The notes below the pieces were generated by a model. It saw only the letters and a list, made by a program, of their open reading frames with translations. It searched no databases and was not told the origin of the DNA. Below, in pieces: positions 49,294 to 62,090 of a DNA stretch of 64,000 bases. Source of the stretch: Coriaria nepalensis (taxonomy: Eukaryota; Streptophyta; Magnoliopsida; Cucurbitales; Coriariaceae). The number at the start of each line of letters is the position of its first letter. Position 1 is the stretch's first letter. The DNA lies in NCBI GenBank assembly GCA_027186245.1, contig CP114500.1:3048001-3112000 (forward strand). The letters run 5' to 3'. The translations under genes were made by a program, and so were the position numbers.

Positions 49294-50870
49294 TGTAGAC
49301 CCCTAATATTTCTAAACTAGGCATAGTAATGGGAAAATATATTTAAAATGGGCTTATTAGAAACTTTTAAATTCCCACTTATACATAAATTTTAAGAATA
49401 TAAATATAAGGGGAATTTTCTTATAATTAAGATTAGTTAAAGGGATCTTTTAGGAATCTTTAAGATTTGAGAAGGCTTAAACTTAATTAATCAAAACAAA
49501 TAAATAAATTAGTGAATATGTGGCATAAAGCCACGGTAAAAATATCAATATACACTATGAGGTGGCTTAATGCATGATTATGGATTCACACATGCCATTA
49601 AGGGAAACATGCATGTTGATTTAATTCTATGCAAATAGACATCTAAGTGACTAAAGTGTTAACAATTTAGCTCATCTTTTGACTATAAATAGACTGCTTC
49701 AGAGTTGATGTTCAACAAATCAAAAGGAAAACGTGAGAGACTGAGGGAGAGAAGAAGGAAAGGAGAGGGAAATGAAAGAAAAGAAAGAAAGGAAAGAAAG
49801 AGAGGAAAGGAAAAAGGAGAAGAAGGAAAGAAAGGGAAAGAAAGAGAGGAAAGGAAAAAGGAGAGAAAGGAAAGAAAGGGAAGGAAAGAGAGAAAGAGGA
49901 AAATCAAGATCTCCGGTCAACCAACTTTTGTAAGTATAGTCTCACTGCAACACCCAGATATTGTTTGTTTATTATTATAATTATAATTATATTAATTTAT
50001 GACTATTAATTATTAAGCATGATGACTTGGTTATGTCTGCATTAGGATTATAATTATAGCATGCTAAGTAGAAGTGAAATACTATGATTATCATGCTAGA
50101 AATAAAGACTATAACTAGAATGAACATAATATAGCAGGATGGTTTGAGGATAGTACAAACTTTAAACATTAAGTGCATATGTTCATATTTTCAAAAATTA
50201 ATGTTATGCTAAAATAAATAAGAAGCATAAGCATGCATAATATTAAAGTGAGGTGCTGCCGGGTCAAAAGAAGGATTGCTTGTCGATCAGAAAAAACCCT
50301 AAATGATATTGAAGAAAAGGTCAAAAGTGGATCCCTACAACGGTCATAAGCGGACCACTAATTAAATATCAGTTGACATGCCGGTGGTAGCATCCTCAGG
50401 GCCCAAGTGTGTAGAATGATAGGAATTTATACACGTTAGATATAGGTCATAAAAGCACTAACTCACGATAGTCGTAAAAAGAAAAAGAATAGTGATATGA
50501 GTAGGATATTATCCTTACTGAGCTTTTAGCTCATAGATATCTACCCTGTGTTATAGGAAATTACAAAGGTAAGGCGGTAAGCTAAGGAACAGGCGAATGG
50601 AGGCTATCAGTTCGTGAGATTGTACATATGAGACCCGACCTCTATAAGCAATGAGTTTGAAAATTGGCACTTCTTATGTATATGTACGTATATGTATATT
50701 CAAATAAAGAATAAAGTATTTAAAAAGTTTTGGGATTACTTTTCTATGACAAAAACTTCCGCAGTATTTTCAAATTATTACGTATATCCTTCAAACCGCT
50801 TTTGGAAGTAAAGTTAATTTTAATGAACAAAATTTTTATAAAAAAAAAAAAAGAAAAGTAATGCACCTAC
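49294..50870 (+). mobile_element. LTR-like insertion (possible solo LTR) within the copia element
   Basis: The copia integrase frame stops at about 49290 and unrelated DNA follows until RT sequence resumes near 50930. The insert starts TGTAGACCCC, has ctataaatag at about 49684, a purine-rich leader (49730-49905) that creates the spurious Lys/Arg/Glu-rich frame, then agtatagtctcactgcaa, and later ttactgagcttttagctcat, typical of Gypsy LTRs. The flanks share agtaa (before 49294 and near 50868). No internal genes. The 3' edge is uncertain and copia sequence is missing across the site. Confidence 0.5.
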
Positions 50871-52719
50871 TAGTTGTATATGTTCTCCTTAGAATGATAC
50901 TTGTGATTATTGTTTTATGAAATCTAAAAGTACATTAAATGGATGTGAAAATAACTTTTCTGAATGGAGATTTAAATGAAGAAATCTACATGAAACAAGC
51001 TGAAAGTTTCATAGCCCCAGGACAAGAAAAGAAAGTCTGTAAACTGGTGAAATCTTTATATGACTTAAAGCAAGCCCTAAAGTAATAGCATGAAAATTTT
51101 GATCACACAATGATGGCTAATGGTTTCAAAATCAACGAGTGTGACAAATGTGTCTATGTCAAAAGTACAGAAAATGGATATGTCATTTCATGTCTTTACG
51201 TTAATGACATGCTTATAGTTAGAATTGATGATAAGATAGTGAAATCTACCAAGAATATGTTAAATTCTAAATTTGACATGAAAGACATGGGTCTAGTGAT
51301 GTCATTTTGGGAATTAAAATCTCAAGGACATCAAACAGACTCATTTTAAGTCGATCTCATTACGTAGATAAAATTCTTGGAAAATTTAGCAAAGAAGATT
51401 CTTGTGTAGCAAGAACACCAATTAATATTAGTTCACACATAAGTAAAAATAAAGGCGAAGATATTTCTCAAGTATAGTACTCTAGAATGATAGATAGTCT
51501 GATGTACTTAACAAGTTGTACAAGACCCAAATTAGCCTAAGTAATTAGCAAACCGAGCAGATATTCGAGTAATTCAGGGCCTGACCATTGTAAAGGAATC
51601 GTGAGAGTACTAAGGTACCTACGATATTCTCGTACTTTAGGACTGCACTATAATATATATCCAGCTGTACTAGAAAGGTATATAGATGCAAACTAGATAT
51701 CAGATATGAAAGACTCAAAGTCTACGAGTGGCTATGTGTTTACACTAGTAGGTGCAGTCATTTCTTAGAAATCTTCTAAACAAATTGTGATAGTCAGATC
51801 TATCATAGAATTTGAGTTTATAGCCTTAAATAATTATGGAGAAGAGGCAGAATGGTACAACATTTCTTAAAGGATATTCTAAAGTGGTCAAAGCCTGTGC
51901 CAGCAATTTGCGTTCATTGCGACAGTCAATCTGCAATTGGAAGAGCATATAACAATATGTATAATGGTAAGTCTAAACATATATGTCGACGACATAATAC
52001 TATCATCCAATTACTCTCTATTGGAGTTTTCTCTATTGACTATTTAAATCAAAGGATAACATTGTGGATCCGCTTACCAAATGGTGAAAGGGAATGAGAC
52101 TAAAGTTCATGAAAGAGTAAGTCAATACAATGGAAACCCAACCTAGTTGACTGGAGATTCCAAGATCTAGGTTTAAAGAGACAACCTAGTTGTATAAGAC
52201 TTAATCATATCATTGTAGAGGTTATCCTCCTATCCCTTCCCATGATAAAATAGTGATGCCCGTAAGAAAAAAGATAAACTATACTTTTAATGATTCTTAG
52301 GCAGCAGGAAATTCGAGCAGAGTAAAATGAGTTACTCTTGATTAAGAATCACCTATGTGAGAGAGAAATGATGCCGCTTCTAAGGGAATTAACTTGGGCA
52401 TAATTCTTATCAACTCTTGCAGAAACAAGCAGATATTCAAGGCTAAAATGAACATAACAATTAGAACTCAAGTGTGTCAGGTAAGACTCATATGTGAAGT
52501 ACATTATTGTTTACATGAACGATAGAACAGTTCAAAGATATTATGTCTATTGATTCACTAGTAAAATCAATGTACTTTTATAAGGGAAGGTTCAAAGGTT
52601 GATACATATCTATCATATGCATGTTTTAAACCATCAAATTATATCTCCAAGTCAAAAACATTTTAATGTCAAAAAATGTTAGTTTTATATAATCCGTCAA
52701 TTTCATTCATGTAGGAGAT

Positions 52720-53892
52720 TGTTGGAAAATTATCATTTCAAGATGCTATGTTTATGCTCCATTTAAGTGGGGCCAACTTCGTGTAAGCAAAAAGTCAAAA
52801 TTGATTCAAGTTCTTTTATGTGAGAGTTTCGAATCGGTTTATGGTATGCTCAAAATAAATAATGGGTGAATGAGAAATTAAATCTTAAAGTACAACCATT
52901 GGAATAATTTGAAGTAGAAAAAATGAAGGAGAAACTTTTTATCCCATATTGGAAAGGGAACAATTGTGAGAGTGTTTATATAGAATTACACATTTGTTAA
53001 TGGATAATAAAAATATAAGCTAGAATGCTCTTTCTTGCGCGCCTACAAGAGTGTAAATCCAGACCGGATCAGGCTTAGCTCGTGTGCTCCCACACTTGAG
53101 CGTGCTGAATTTCGGCCCGAAAATGACCCGGCTTGCCTTGGCCTACCTTTTGTTTTCTTCTTCTGAATTTTTTTTCTTCTGCAGAAACGTATGAAGATGA
53201 AATGTTGTAATTTAATTTTCAGTTTCATCAGATTTAAATTTATATTAAACCTATATTAAATTCACATTAATCTCTTCTTCCCTCATGAACCTATAAATTG
53301 GCAGCATTCTTCCATTTGGAAACACACCAAAAAAACAAAGTCTCTCTCAGTTTTCTTTCCTTCCTTCTGTCTAGAGTTCTAAGTTTCCAGTGTGCTAGGG
53401 ATCAAACCTTTTTTAGTTCGCCGGAATAGTATCGGTGGTGCACCGCTACTGTTCGTCTCTATTGTATCCTAGGAGACAGATGTTGTTCCATTTTCTGTAC
53501 CGACGTGAGGAGGCAAATCTATTTTACAGAAACTGTTGCATAACATGCGATTTGATTCTCTATTTTTTACCTCTCTAATTTCAATATTCTAATTATATTT
53601 GTTATTTACATATTATATTTATGTTTAATGCTATATTGCTTACTGTTTATTACTTTACTATTTACAGATTATATTTCTATTTAATGCATTATTGTTTACT
53701 ATTTACATATTCTATTATGTTTACTACTTTATTGTTTACATATTATATTTCTCTTTATTGCATTACTATTTATAGATTTTGTTCCTATTTTGTTGTTTAC
53801 AAATTATATTATTGTTTATAGTATTATTATTTATTGTATTCTATTTATGTATACTATTTACTAATTTTTGTTTACAATAAATAACTCCTACA
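52720..53892 (+). repeat. 3' LTR of the copia element
   Basis: About 1173 bases, same ends as the 5' LTR. It differs from the 5' LTR by many substitutions, by about 60 extra bases near 53200-53285, and by fewer copies of the 3' internal repeat. This indicates an old insertion. Confidence 0.8.
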
Positions 53893-54195
53893 CCACTTAC
53901 TGACCTAACACTAATTACATCACCTTCATATATATCTTTAATATCTCGATATAACATTGAGCATATTCTTCCTTCCAAGTACTTACCAAATTAATTCCCT
54001 AGACACTCATCATAGGCTTTTTCTAAGTCGATAAATACTATATGCAGGCTTTTTTATTTTTCTCTATATTTTTCTATCATTTGTCTAATCAAGAAGATTG
54101 TTTATATCGTAGACCTACTCGGTATAAAACCAAATTGATTTTCTGATACAGTGGCGATACTCCTAAGTCTTCGCTATATAACCCGACTCCTAGAT
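53893..54195 (-). mobile_element. RTE-like LINE, reverse transcriptase middle part
   Basis: Minus-strand frame reads VFIDLEKAYDECLG (about 54040-53995), the RT motif A region, and VRSVSG at the copia edge. Joined to 46179 after removing the copia and one target copy, it reads VRSVSGTFNEFPI in frame. Confidence 0.75.
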
Positions 54196-57100
54196 TCTTT
54201 ATATGACTCATGAGCTTTATCCTTCTATAGTTTAAGCTCCTAGAGTTTTATTGTATGACTCATAAGTTTTATTCTTTTATAGTTTGAGGAACCTTGTATA
54301 TCTTATTTATTCTTATAAATTGGTTTAATAATATTATGTCTCCATGATTCTAGAATTTTTCTAGTATCTAAAATCATATTAAAGAACCTAGTCAGCTATT
54401 GAATTCCAACTTCTCCCAAACACTTCCACAGCTCAATTGCTATCTTGGTTGGTCTAGCCGCCTTCCCCAATTTCATCCTTTTTAGTGCCTCCATTACTTC
54501 CTTAGCACTAACTCTACAGTGGAATATTAGATGTCTCCCTTCTTGCGTCTCAAGCCTCTCTATGTTTAGCCCTTCTGCATTTATCCAATTGAGTAGATTC
54601 TCGAAATAATCGCTCAATCTACTTAAGATAACTTTATCTTGCATTAGAACGCTACCATCTTTATATTTGACACACCTAACATAACTCAAGTATTTATTTT
54701 TCTGATCTCTGGCTTTCGCTATCTTAAAGATATCTTTCTCTCATTCTTTTGTACCTAGCCTATTATATAAATCATCACATGCTCTCTTCTTAGCATCTCA
54801 TACTACTTTACTACTTAGTCTCTTAGCTTCTTATACAACTCATACGACCCTTTGTCTCTATCTTTTTACCAATTCTTAAACGGTATTTTATTTTCCTTAA
54901 TGGCTTGTTGCACCTTATTGTTCCACCACCATGTCTCTTTGTAATGTCCTCCCCTTCCCTTAGCCTCTCCAAGTACTTCCCTCGTCTAATTCCTTATATA
55001 GTTAGCTATATGTTAAAAAAACTCAGAAGTATCAATCTGATCATTACGCCTTACGTTCTCACATCTTCTAAGATTAATTAATTATTTAATATCTTATTTC
55101 TAAAAGTCTGGCATATATCTCCATTCATAGTCCACCATTTAATTCTCCGCTTAATGTGACATTTGTCTACTCTATCTCAACTCGTAAGACAAAATCCAAG
55201 ATTAATAAGCTATGTTAGGTCGTTAAGTACTCTCCTGGTATGACTTTATAATTTTTACAGCTATCTAAGTCTTGTCTCCTAATAAGAAAATAATCAATTT
55301 GACTTCTATTATACCCACTTGCAAAGGTTATTAAATGATTCACGCTCTTTTTATAGAAAATATTTACTTTCCCAAAATCACTAGCTCAGGCAAAGTCTAG
55401 AATATAAACCCCTATATTATTTTGAATCCCAAAGCCTTGATATCTATGAATCCTCTTATACCCAACCCTATCTTCACCTACATAACTATTTAAATCTCCA
55501 CCTAAGAAGTTTTTTTTCCAAAAAATGAATTCTATTAATTACCTCTCCTAAGGAGTCTCGAAATTCCTTCTTAGTCTCATCTAATCCTACTTGGGGTGCA
55601 TATATACGAATAATATGCATTATCTCTAGTTCCAAAGCTAAAGTAATACTCATAACCTTATCTTCAACCCTCATAACAGTAATTATTGCATCCCTATAGG
55701 CTTTATCTACCACTATTCTTAGTTTTATACGTTCCTAAATAGAAAAGTTTGAATCATTCTCCTAATTCATTAGCATTGCTCCCCTTCCACTTTGTCTCTT
55801 GAAGACAATGTACGTTTACCTTTTTCTATGCAAGATATCCACTAACTCTATTGACTTGCTCGTCAATATTCCTATGTTATAAGAAACTAATCTAATCTTT
55901 CTAATTCTAGTATGAACTAACTTATTTACTTACTCCCGTCCAGTATAGTGCGAGAACCCTTGCTTATTTATCACTGTAACCAGACGTTGTTACAGCGCGC
56001 CTTACTCATTTTATACTACACCCGAGCGTAGATAAAGCATGACGTTTATAACGAGGAACGCCTTAATAAGTGGCATATGATATGGGTATGTATAAATATC
56101 TCTTATTATATGAGTTTTAGATGTAATTTTGTAAATTAGGGAGTTTAGTTTAACTGGTTATTCAATATCATCTTTATATGACTCATGAGCTTTATCATTC
56201 TATAGTTTGAGCTCCTAGAGTTTTATTGTATGATTCATAAGCTTTATTCTTTTATAGTTTGAGGAACCTTGTATATCTTATTTATTCTTATAAATTGGTA
56301 TAACAATATTATGTCTCCATGATTCTAGAATTTTTCTAGTATCTAAAATCATATTAAAGAGCCTAGTCAGCTATTGAATTCCAACTTCTCCCAAACACTT
56401 CCACAGCTCAATTGCTATCTTAGTTAGTCCAACCGCCTTCCCCAATTTCATCTCTTTAGTGCCTCCCTTCCTTCCTTAGCACTAACTCTACAATGGAATA
56501 TTAGATGTCTCCCTTCTTGCATCTCAGGCCTCTCTAAGTTTAGCCCTTCTGCATTTATCCAATTGAGTAGATTCTCGAAGTAATCGCTCAATCTACTTAA
56601 GATAACTTTATCTTGCATTAGAACGCTACCATCTTTATATTTGACACACCTAACATAACTCAAGTATTTATTTTTCTGATCTCTGGCTTTCGCTATCTTA
56701 AAGATATCTTTCTCTCATTCTTTTGTACTTAGCCTATTATATAAATCATCACATGCTCTCTTCTTAGCATCTCATACTACTTTACTACTTAGTCTCTTAG
56801 CTTCTTATACAACTCATACGACCCTTTGTCTCTATCTTTTTACCAATTCTTGAACCGTATTTTATTTTCCCTAATGGCTTGTTGCACCTTATTGTTCCAC
56901 CGCTATGTCTCCTTGTAATGTCCTCCCCTTCCCTTAGCCTCTCCAAGTACTTCCCTCGTCTAATTCCTTATATAGTTAGCTATATGTTAAAAAAACTCAG
57001 AAGTATCAATCTGATCATTACGCCTTACGTTCTCACATCTTCTAAGATTAATTAATTATTTAATATCTTATTTCTAAAAGTCTGGCATATATCTCCATTC

Positions 57101-60100
57101 ATAGTCCACCATTTAATTCTCCGCTTAATGTGACATTTGTCTACTCTATCTCAACTCGTAAGACAAAATCCAAGATTAATAAGCTATGTTAGGTCGTTAA
57201 GTACTCTCCTGGTATGACTTTATAATTTTTACAGCTATCTAAGTCTTGTCTCCTAATAAGAAAATAATCAATTTGACTTCTATTATACCCACTTGCAAAG
57301 GTTATTAAATGATTCACGCTCTTTTTATAGAAAATATTTACTTTCCCAAAATCACTAGCTCAGGCAAAGTCTAGAATATAAACCCCTATATTATTTTGAA
57401 TCCCAAAGCCTTGATATCTATGAATCCTCTTATACCCAACCCTATCTTCACCTACATAACTATTTAAATCTCCACCTAAGAAGTTTTTTTTCCAAAAAAT
57501 GAATTCTATTAATTACCTCTCCTAAGGAGTCTCGAAATTCCTTCTTAGTCTCATCTAATCCTACTTGGGGTGCATATATACGAATAATATGCATTATCTC
57601 TAGTTCCAAAGCTAAAGTAATACTCATAACCTTATCTTCAACCCTCATAACAGTAATTATTGCATCCCTATAGGCTTTATCTACCACTATTCTTAGTTTT
57701 ATACGTTCCTAAATAGAAAAGTTTGAATCATTCTCCTAATTCATTAGCATTGCTCCCCTTCCACTTTGTCTCTTGAAGACAATGTACGTTTACCTTTTTC
57801 TATGCAAGATATCCACTAACTCTATTGACTTGCTCGTCAATATTCCTATGTTATAAGAAACTAATCTAATCTTTCTAATTCTAGTATGAACTAACTTATT
57901 TACTTACTCCCGTCCAGTATAGTGCGAGAACCCTTGCTTATTTATCACTGTAACCAGACGTTGTTACAGCGCGCCTTACTCATTTTATACTACACCCGAG
58001 CGTAGATAAAGCATGACGTTTATAACGAGGAACGCCTTAATAAGTGGCATATGATATGGGTATGTATAAATATCTCTTATTATATGAGTTTTAGATGTAA
58101 TTTTGTAAATTAGGGAGTTTAGTTTAACTGGTTATTCAATATCATCTTTATATGACTCATGAGCTTTATCATTCTATAGTTTGAGCTCCTAGAGTTTTAT
58201 TGTATGATTCATAAACTTTATTCTTTTATAGTTTGAGGAACCTTGTATATCTTATTTATTCTTATAAATTGGTATAACAATATTATGTCTCCATGATTCT
58301 AGAATTTTTCTAGTATCTAAAATCATATTAAAGAGCCTAGTCAGCTATTGAATTCCAACTTCTCCCAAACACTTCCACAGCTCAATTGCTATCTTAGTTA
58401 GTCCAACCGCCTTCCCCAATTTCATCTCTTTAGTGCCTCCCTTCCTTCCTTAGCACTAACTCTACAATGGAATATTAGATGTCTCCCTTCTTGCATCTCA
58501 GGCCTCTCTAAGTTTAGCCCTTCTGCATTTATCCAATTGAGTAGATTCTCGAAGTAATCGCTCAATCTACTTAAGATAACTTTATCTTGCATTAGAACGC
58601 TACCATCTTTATATTTGACACACCTAACATAACTCAAGTATTTATTTTTCTGATCTCTGGCTTTCGCTATCTTAAAGATATCTTTCTCTCATTCTTTTGT
58701 ACTTAGCCTATTATATAAATCATCACATGCTCTCTTCTTAGCATCTCATACTACTTTACTACTTAGTCTCTTAGCTTTTTATACAACTCATACGACCCTT
58801 TGTCTCTATCTTTTTACCAATTCTTGAACCGTATTTTATTTTCCCTAATGGCTTGTTGCACCTTATTGTTCCACCGCTATGTCTCCTTGTAATGTCCTCC
58901 CCTTCCCTTAGCCTCTCCAAGTACTTCCCTCGTCTAATTCCTTATATAGTTAGCTATATGTTAAAAAAACTCAGAAGTATCAATCTGATCATTACGCCTT
59001 ACGTTCTCACATCTTCTAAGATTAATTAATTATTTAATATCTTATTTCTAAAAGTCTGGCATATATCTCCATTCATAGTCCACCATTTAATTCTCCGCTT
59101 AATGTGACATTTGTCTACTCTATCTCAACTCGTAAGACAAAATCCAAGATTAATAAGCTATGTTAGGTCGTTAAGTACTCTCCTGGTATGACTTTATAAT
59201 TTTTACAGCTATCTAAGTCTTGTCTCCTAATAAGAAAATAATCAATTTGACTTCTATTATACCCACTTGCAAAGGTTATTAAATGATTCACGCTCTTTTT
59301 ATAGAAAATATTTACTTTCCCAAAATCACTAGCTCAGGCAAAGTCTAGAATATAAACCCCTATATTATTTTGAATCCCAAAGCCTTGATATCTATGAATC
59401 CTCTTATACCCAACCCTATCTTCACCTACATAACTATTTAAATCTCCACCTAAGAAGTTTTTTTTTCCAAAAAATGAATTCTATTAATTACCTCTCCTAA
59501 GGAGTCTCGAAATTCCTTCTTAGTCTCATCTAATCCTACTTGGGGTGCATATATACGAATAATATGCATTATCTCTAGTTCCAAAGCTAAAGTAATACTC
59601 ATAACCTTATCTTCAACCCTCATAACAGTAATTATTGCATCCCTATAGGCTTTATCTACCACTATTCTTAGTTTTATACGTTCCTAAATAGAAAAGTTTG
59701 AATCATTCTCCTAATTCATTAGCATTGCTCCCCTTCCACTTTGTCTCTTGAAGACAATGTACGTTTACCTTTTTCTATGCAAGATATCCACTAACTCTAT
59801 TGACTTGCTCGTCAATATTCCTATGTTATAAGAAACTAATCTAATCTTTCTAATTCTAGTATGAACTAACTTATTTACTTACTCCCGTCCAGTATAGTGC
59901 GAGAACCCTTGCTTATTTATCACTGTAACCAGACGTTGTTACAGCGCGCCTTACTCATTTTATACTACACCCGAGCGTAGATAAAGCATGATGTTTATAA
60001 CGAGGAACGCCTTAATAAGTGGCATATGATATGGGTATGTATAAATATCTCTTATTATATGAGTTTTAGATGTAATTTTGTAAATTAGGGAGTTTAGTTT

Positions 60101-62090
60101 AACTGGTTATTCAATATCATCTTTATATGACTCATGAGCTTTATCATTCTATAGTTTGAGCTCCTAGAGTTTTATTGTATGATTCATAAGCTTTATTCTT
60201 TTATAGTTTGAGGAACCTTGTATATCTTATTTATTCTTATAAATTGGTATAACAATATTATGTCTCCATGATTCTAGAATTTTTCTAGTATCTAAAATCA
60301 TATTAAAGAGCCTAGTCAGCTATTGAATTCCAACTTCTCCCAAACACTTCCACAGCTCAATTGCTATCTTAGTTAGTCCAACCGCCTTCCCCAATTTCAT
60401 CTCTTTAGTGCCTCCCTTCCTTCCTTAGCACTAACTCTACAATGGAATATTAGATGTCTCCCTTCTTGCATCTCAGGCCTCTCTAAGTTTAGCCCTTCTG
60501 CATTTATCCAATTGAGTAGATTCTCGAAGTAATCGCTCAATCTACTTAAGATAACTTTATCTTGCATTAGAACGCTACCATCTTTATATTTGACACACCT
60601 AACATAACTCAAGTATTTATTTTTCTGATCTCTGGCTTTCGCTATCTTAAAGATATCTTTCTCTCATTCTTTTGTACCTAGCCTATTATATAAATCATCA
60701 CATGCTCTCTTCTTAGCATCTCATACTACTTTACTACTTAGTCTCTTAGCTTTTTATACAACTCATACGACCCTTTGTCTCTATCTTTTTACCAATTCTT
60801 GAACCGTATTTTATTTTCCCTAATGGCTTGTTGCACCTTATTGTTCCACCGCTATGTCTCCTTGTAATGTTCTCCCCTTCCTTTAGCCTCTCCAAGTACT
60901 TCCCTCATCTAATTCCTTATATAGTTAGCTATACGTTAAAAAAACTCAGAAGTATCAATCTGATCATTACGCCTTACGTTCTCACATCTTCTAAGATTAA
61001 TTGATTATTTAATATCTTATTTCTAAAAGTCTGGCATACATCTTCATTCATAGTCAACAATTTAATTCTCGGCTTAATGTGACATTTGTCTACTCTATCT
61101 CGACTCGTAAGACAAAATCCAAGATTAATAACCTATAGTAGGTCGTTAAAGTACTCTCTTGGTATGACTTTACAATTTTTACACCTATTTAAGTCTTGTC
61201 TCCTAATAAGAAAATAACCAATTTGACTTCTATTATACCCACTCGCAAATGTTACTAAATGATTCTCCCTCTTTTTTATAGAAAATGTTTACTTTCCCAA
61301 AATCATTAGCTCAGGCAAAGTCTAGAATATAAACCCCTATATTGTTTTGAATCCCAAAGCCTTGATATCTATGAATTCTCTTATGCCCAACCCTATCTTC
61401 ACCTATATAACTATTTAAATCTCCACCTAAGAAGTTCTTTTTTTGAAAAATGGATTCTATTAATTATCTCTCCCAAGGAGTCCCAAAATTCCTCCTTAGT
61501 CTCATCTAATCCTACTTGGGATGCATATATACGAATAATATACAGTATCTCTAGTTCCAAAGCTAAAATAATACTCATAACCTTATCTTCAACCCTCATA
61601 ACAGTAATTACTGCATCCATATAGGCTTTATCTACCACTATTCTTAGTTTTATACGTTTCTAAATAGAAAAGTTTGAATCATTCTCCTAATTCATTAGCA
61701 TTGCTCCCCTTCCACTTTTTCTCTTGAAGACAATGTATGTTTACTTTTCTTCTACGTAAGATATCCACTAACTCTATTGACTTGCTTATTAATATTCTTA
61801 TGCTCTAAGAAACTAATCTAATCTTTCTAATTCTAGTATGAACTAACTTATTTACTTACTCCCGTCCAGTATAGTGTGATAACCCTTGCTTATTTATCAC
61901 TGTAACCGGGCGTTGTTACAACGCGCCTTACTCATTTTATACTACACCCGAGTGTAGATAAAGCACGACGTTTATAACGAGGGTATGTATATGATATGGG
62001 TATGTATAAATATATCTTATTATATGAGTTTTTGATGTAATTTTGTAAATTAGGGAGTTTAGTTTAAATGGTTATTCAATATCATCTTTA
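54196..62090 (-). repeat. Four-unit head-to-tail array of the LINE 5' half (about 1974-bp unit)
   Basis: Units 54196-56170, 56171-58144, 58145-60119 and 60120-62090, each beginning with tcttta. On the minus strand each unit holds about 100 bases of 5' flank, the endonuclease (IRLVS-NIGILT start; MVDKAYRDAIITVMRVEDK; IIRIYAPQVGLDETKKEF; QGFGIQNNIG; SQI-YFLIRRQDL) and the RT N-terminus (MSYVRCVKYKDGSVLMQDK; SDYFENLLNWINAEGL; AIELWKCLGEVGI). Frames are interrupted by stops in every unit. The middle units are nearly identical. All short frames reported from this region (70-97 codons, repeated) are pieces of this dead LINE, not host genes. Confidence 0.93.

Larger units (their letters stand above)
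46180..53892 (+). mobile_element. Degenerate Ty1/copia LTR retrotransposon inserted in the LINE
   Basis: Bounded by LTRs 46180-47332 and 52720-53892 (TGTTGG...CTCCTACA), with 5-bp target copies ccacc / ccact. Internal order on the plus strand: gag (about 47550-48330), zinc knuckle CFNCDKMSHRASDC (about 48350), protease LWIDTSATRHIC (48517), GAG-pre-integrase (LWHAI, CKTCVEAKQTRSSF, 48921-49030), truncated integrase ending near 49290, an LTR-like insertion, RT (MDVKITFLNGDLNEEIYM at 50940; CLYVNDMLIV at about 51195, normally YVDD), RNase H (SGYVFTLVGAVIS, about 51730-52090), and the polypurine-like gtaggagat before the 3' LTR. Many stops and frameshifts. The integrase core and RT start are lost. 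Not autonomous. Confidence 0.9.

Noticed and set aside
49705..49980. Lys/Arg/Glu-rich 91-codon frame
   Set aside because: Translation of the purine-rich leader of an LTR; low complexity, with equally long Phe/Ser/Leu frames on the opposite strand.
54396..61638. Eight repeated 70-97 codon minus-strand frames as a possible novel gene family
   Set aside because: They are pieces of one RTE-like LINE (endonuclease and RT) multiplied by a tandem array and broken by stops.
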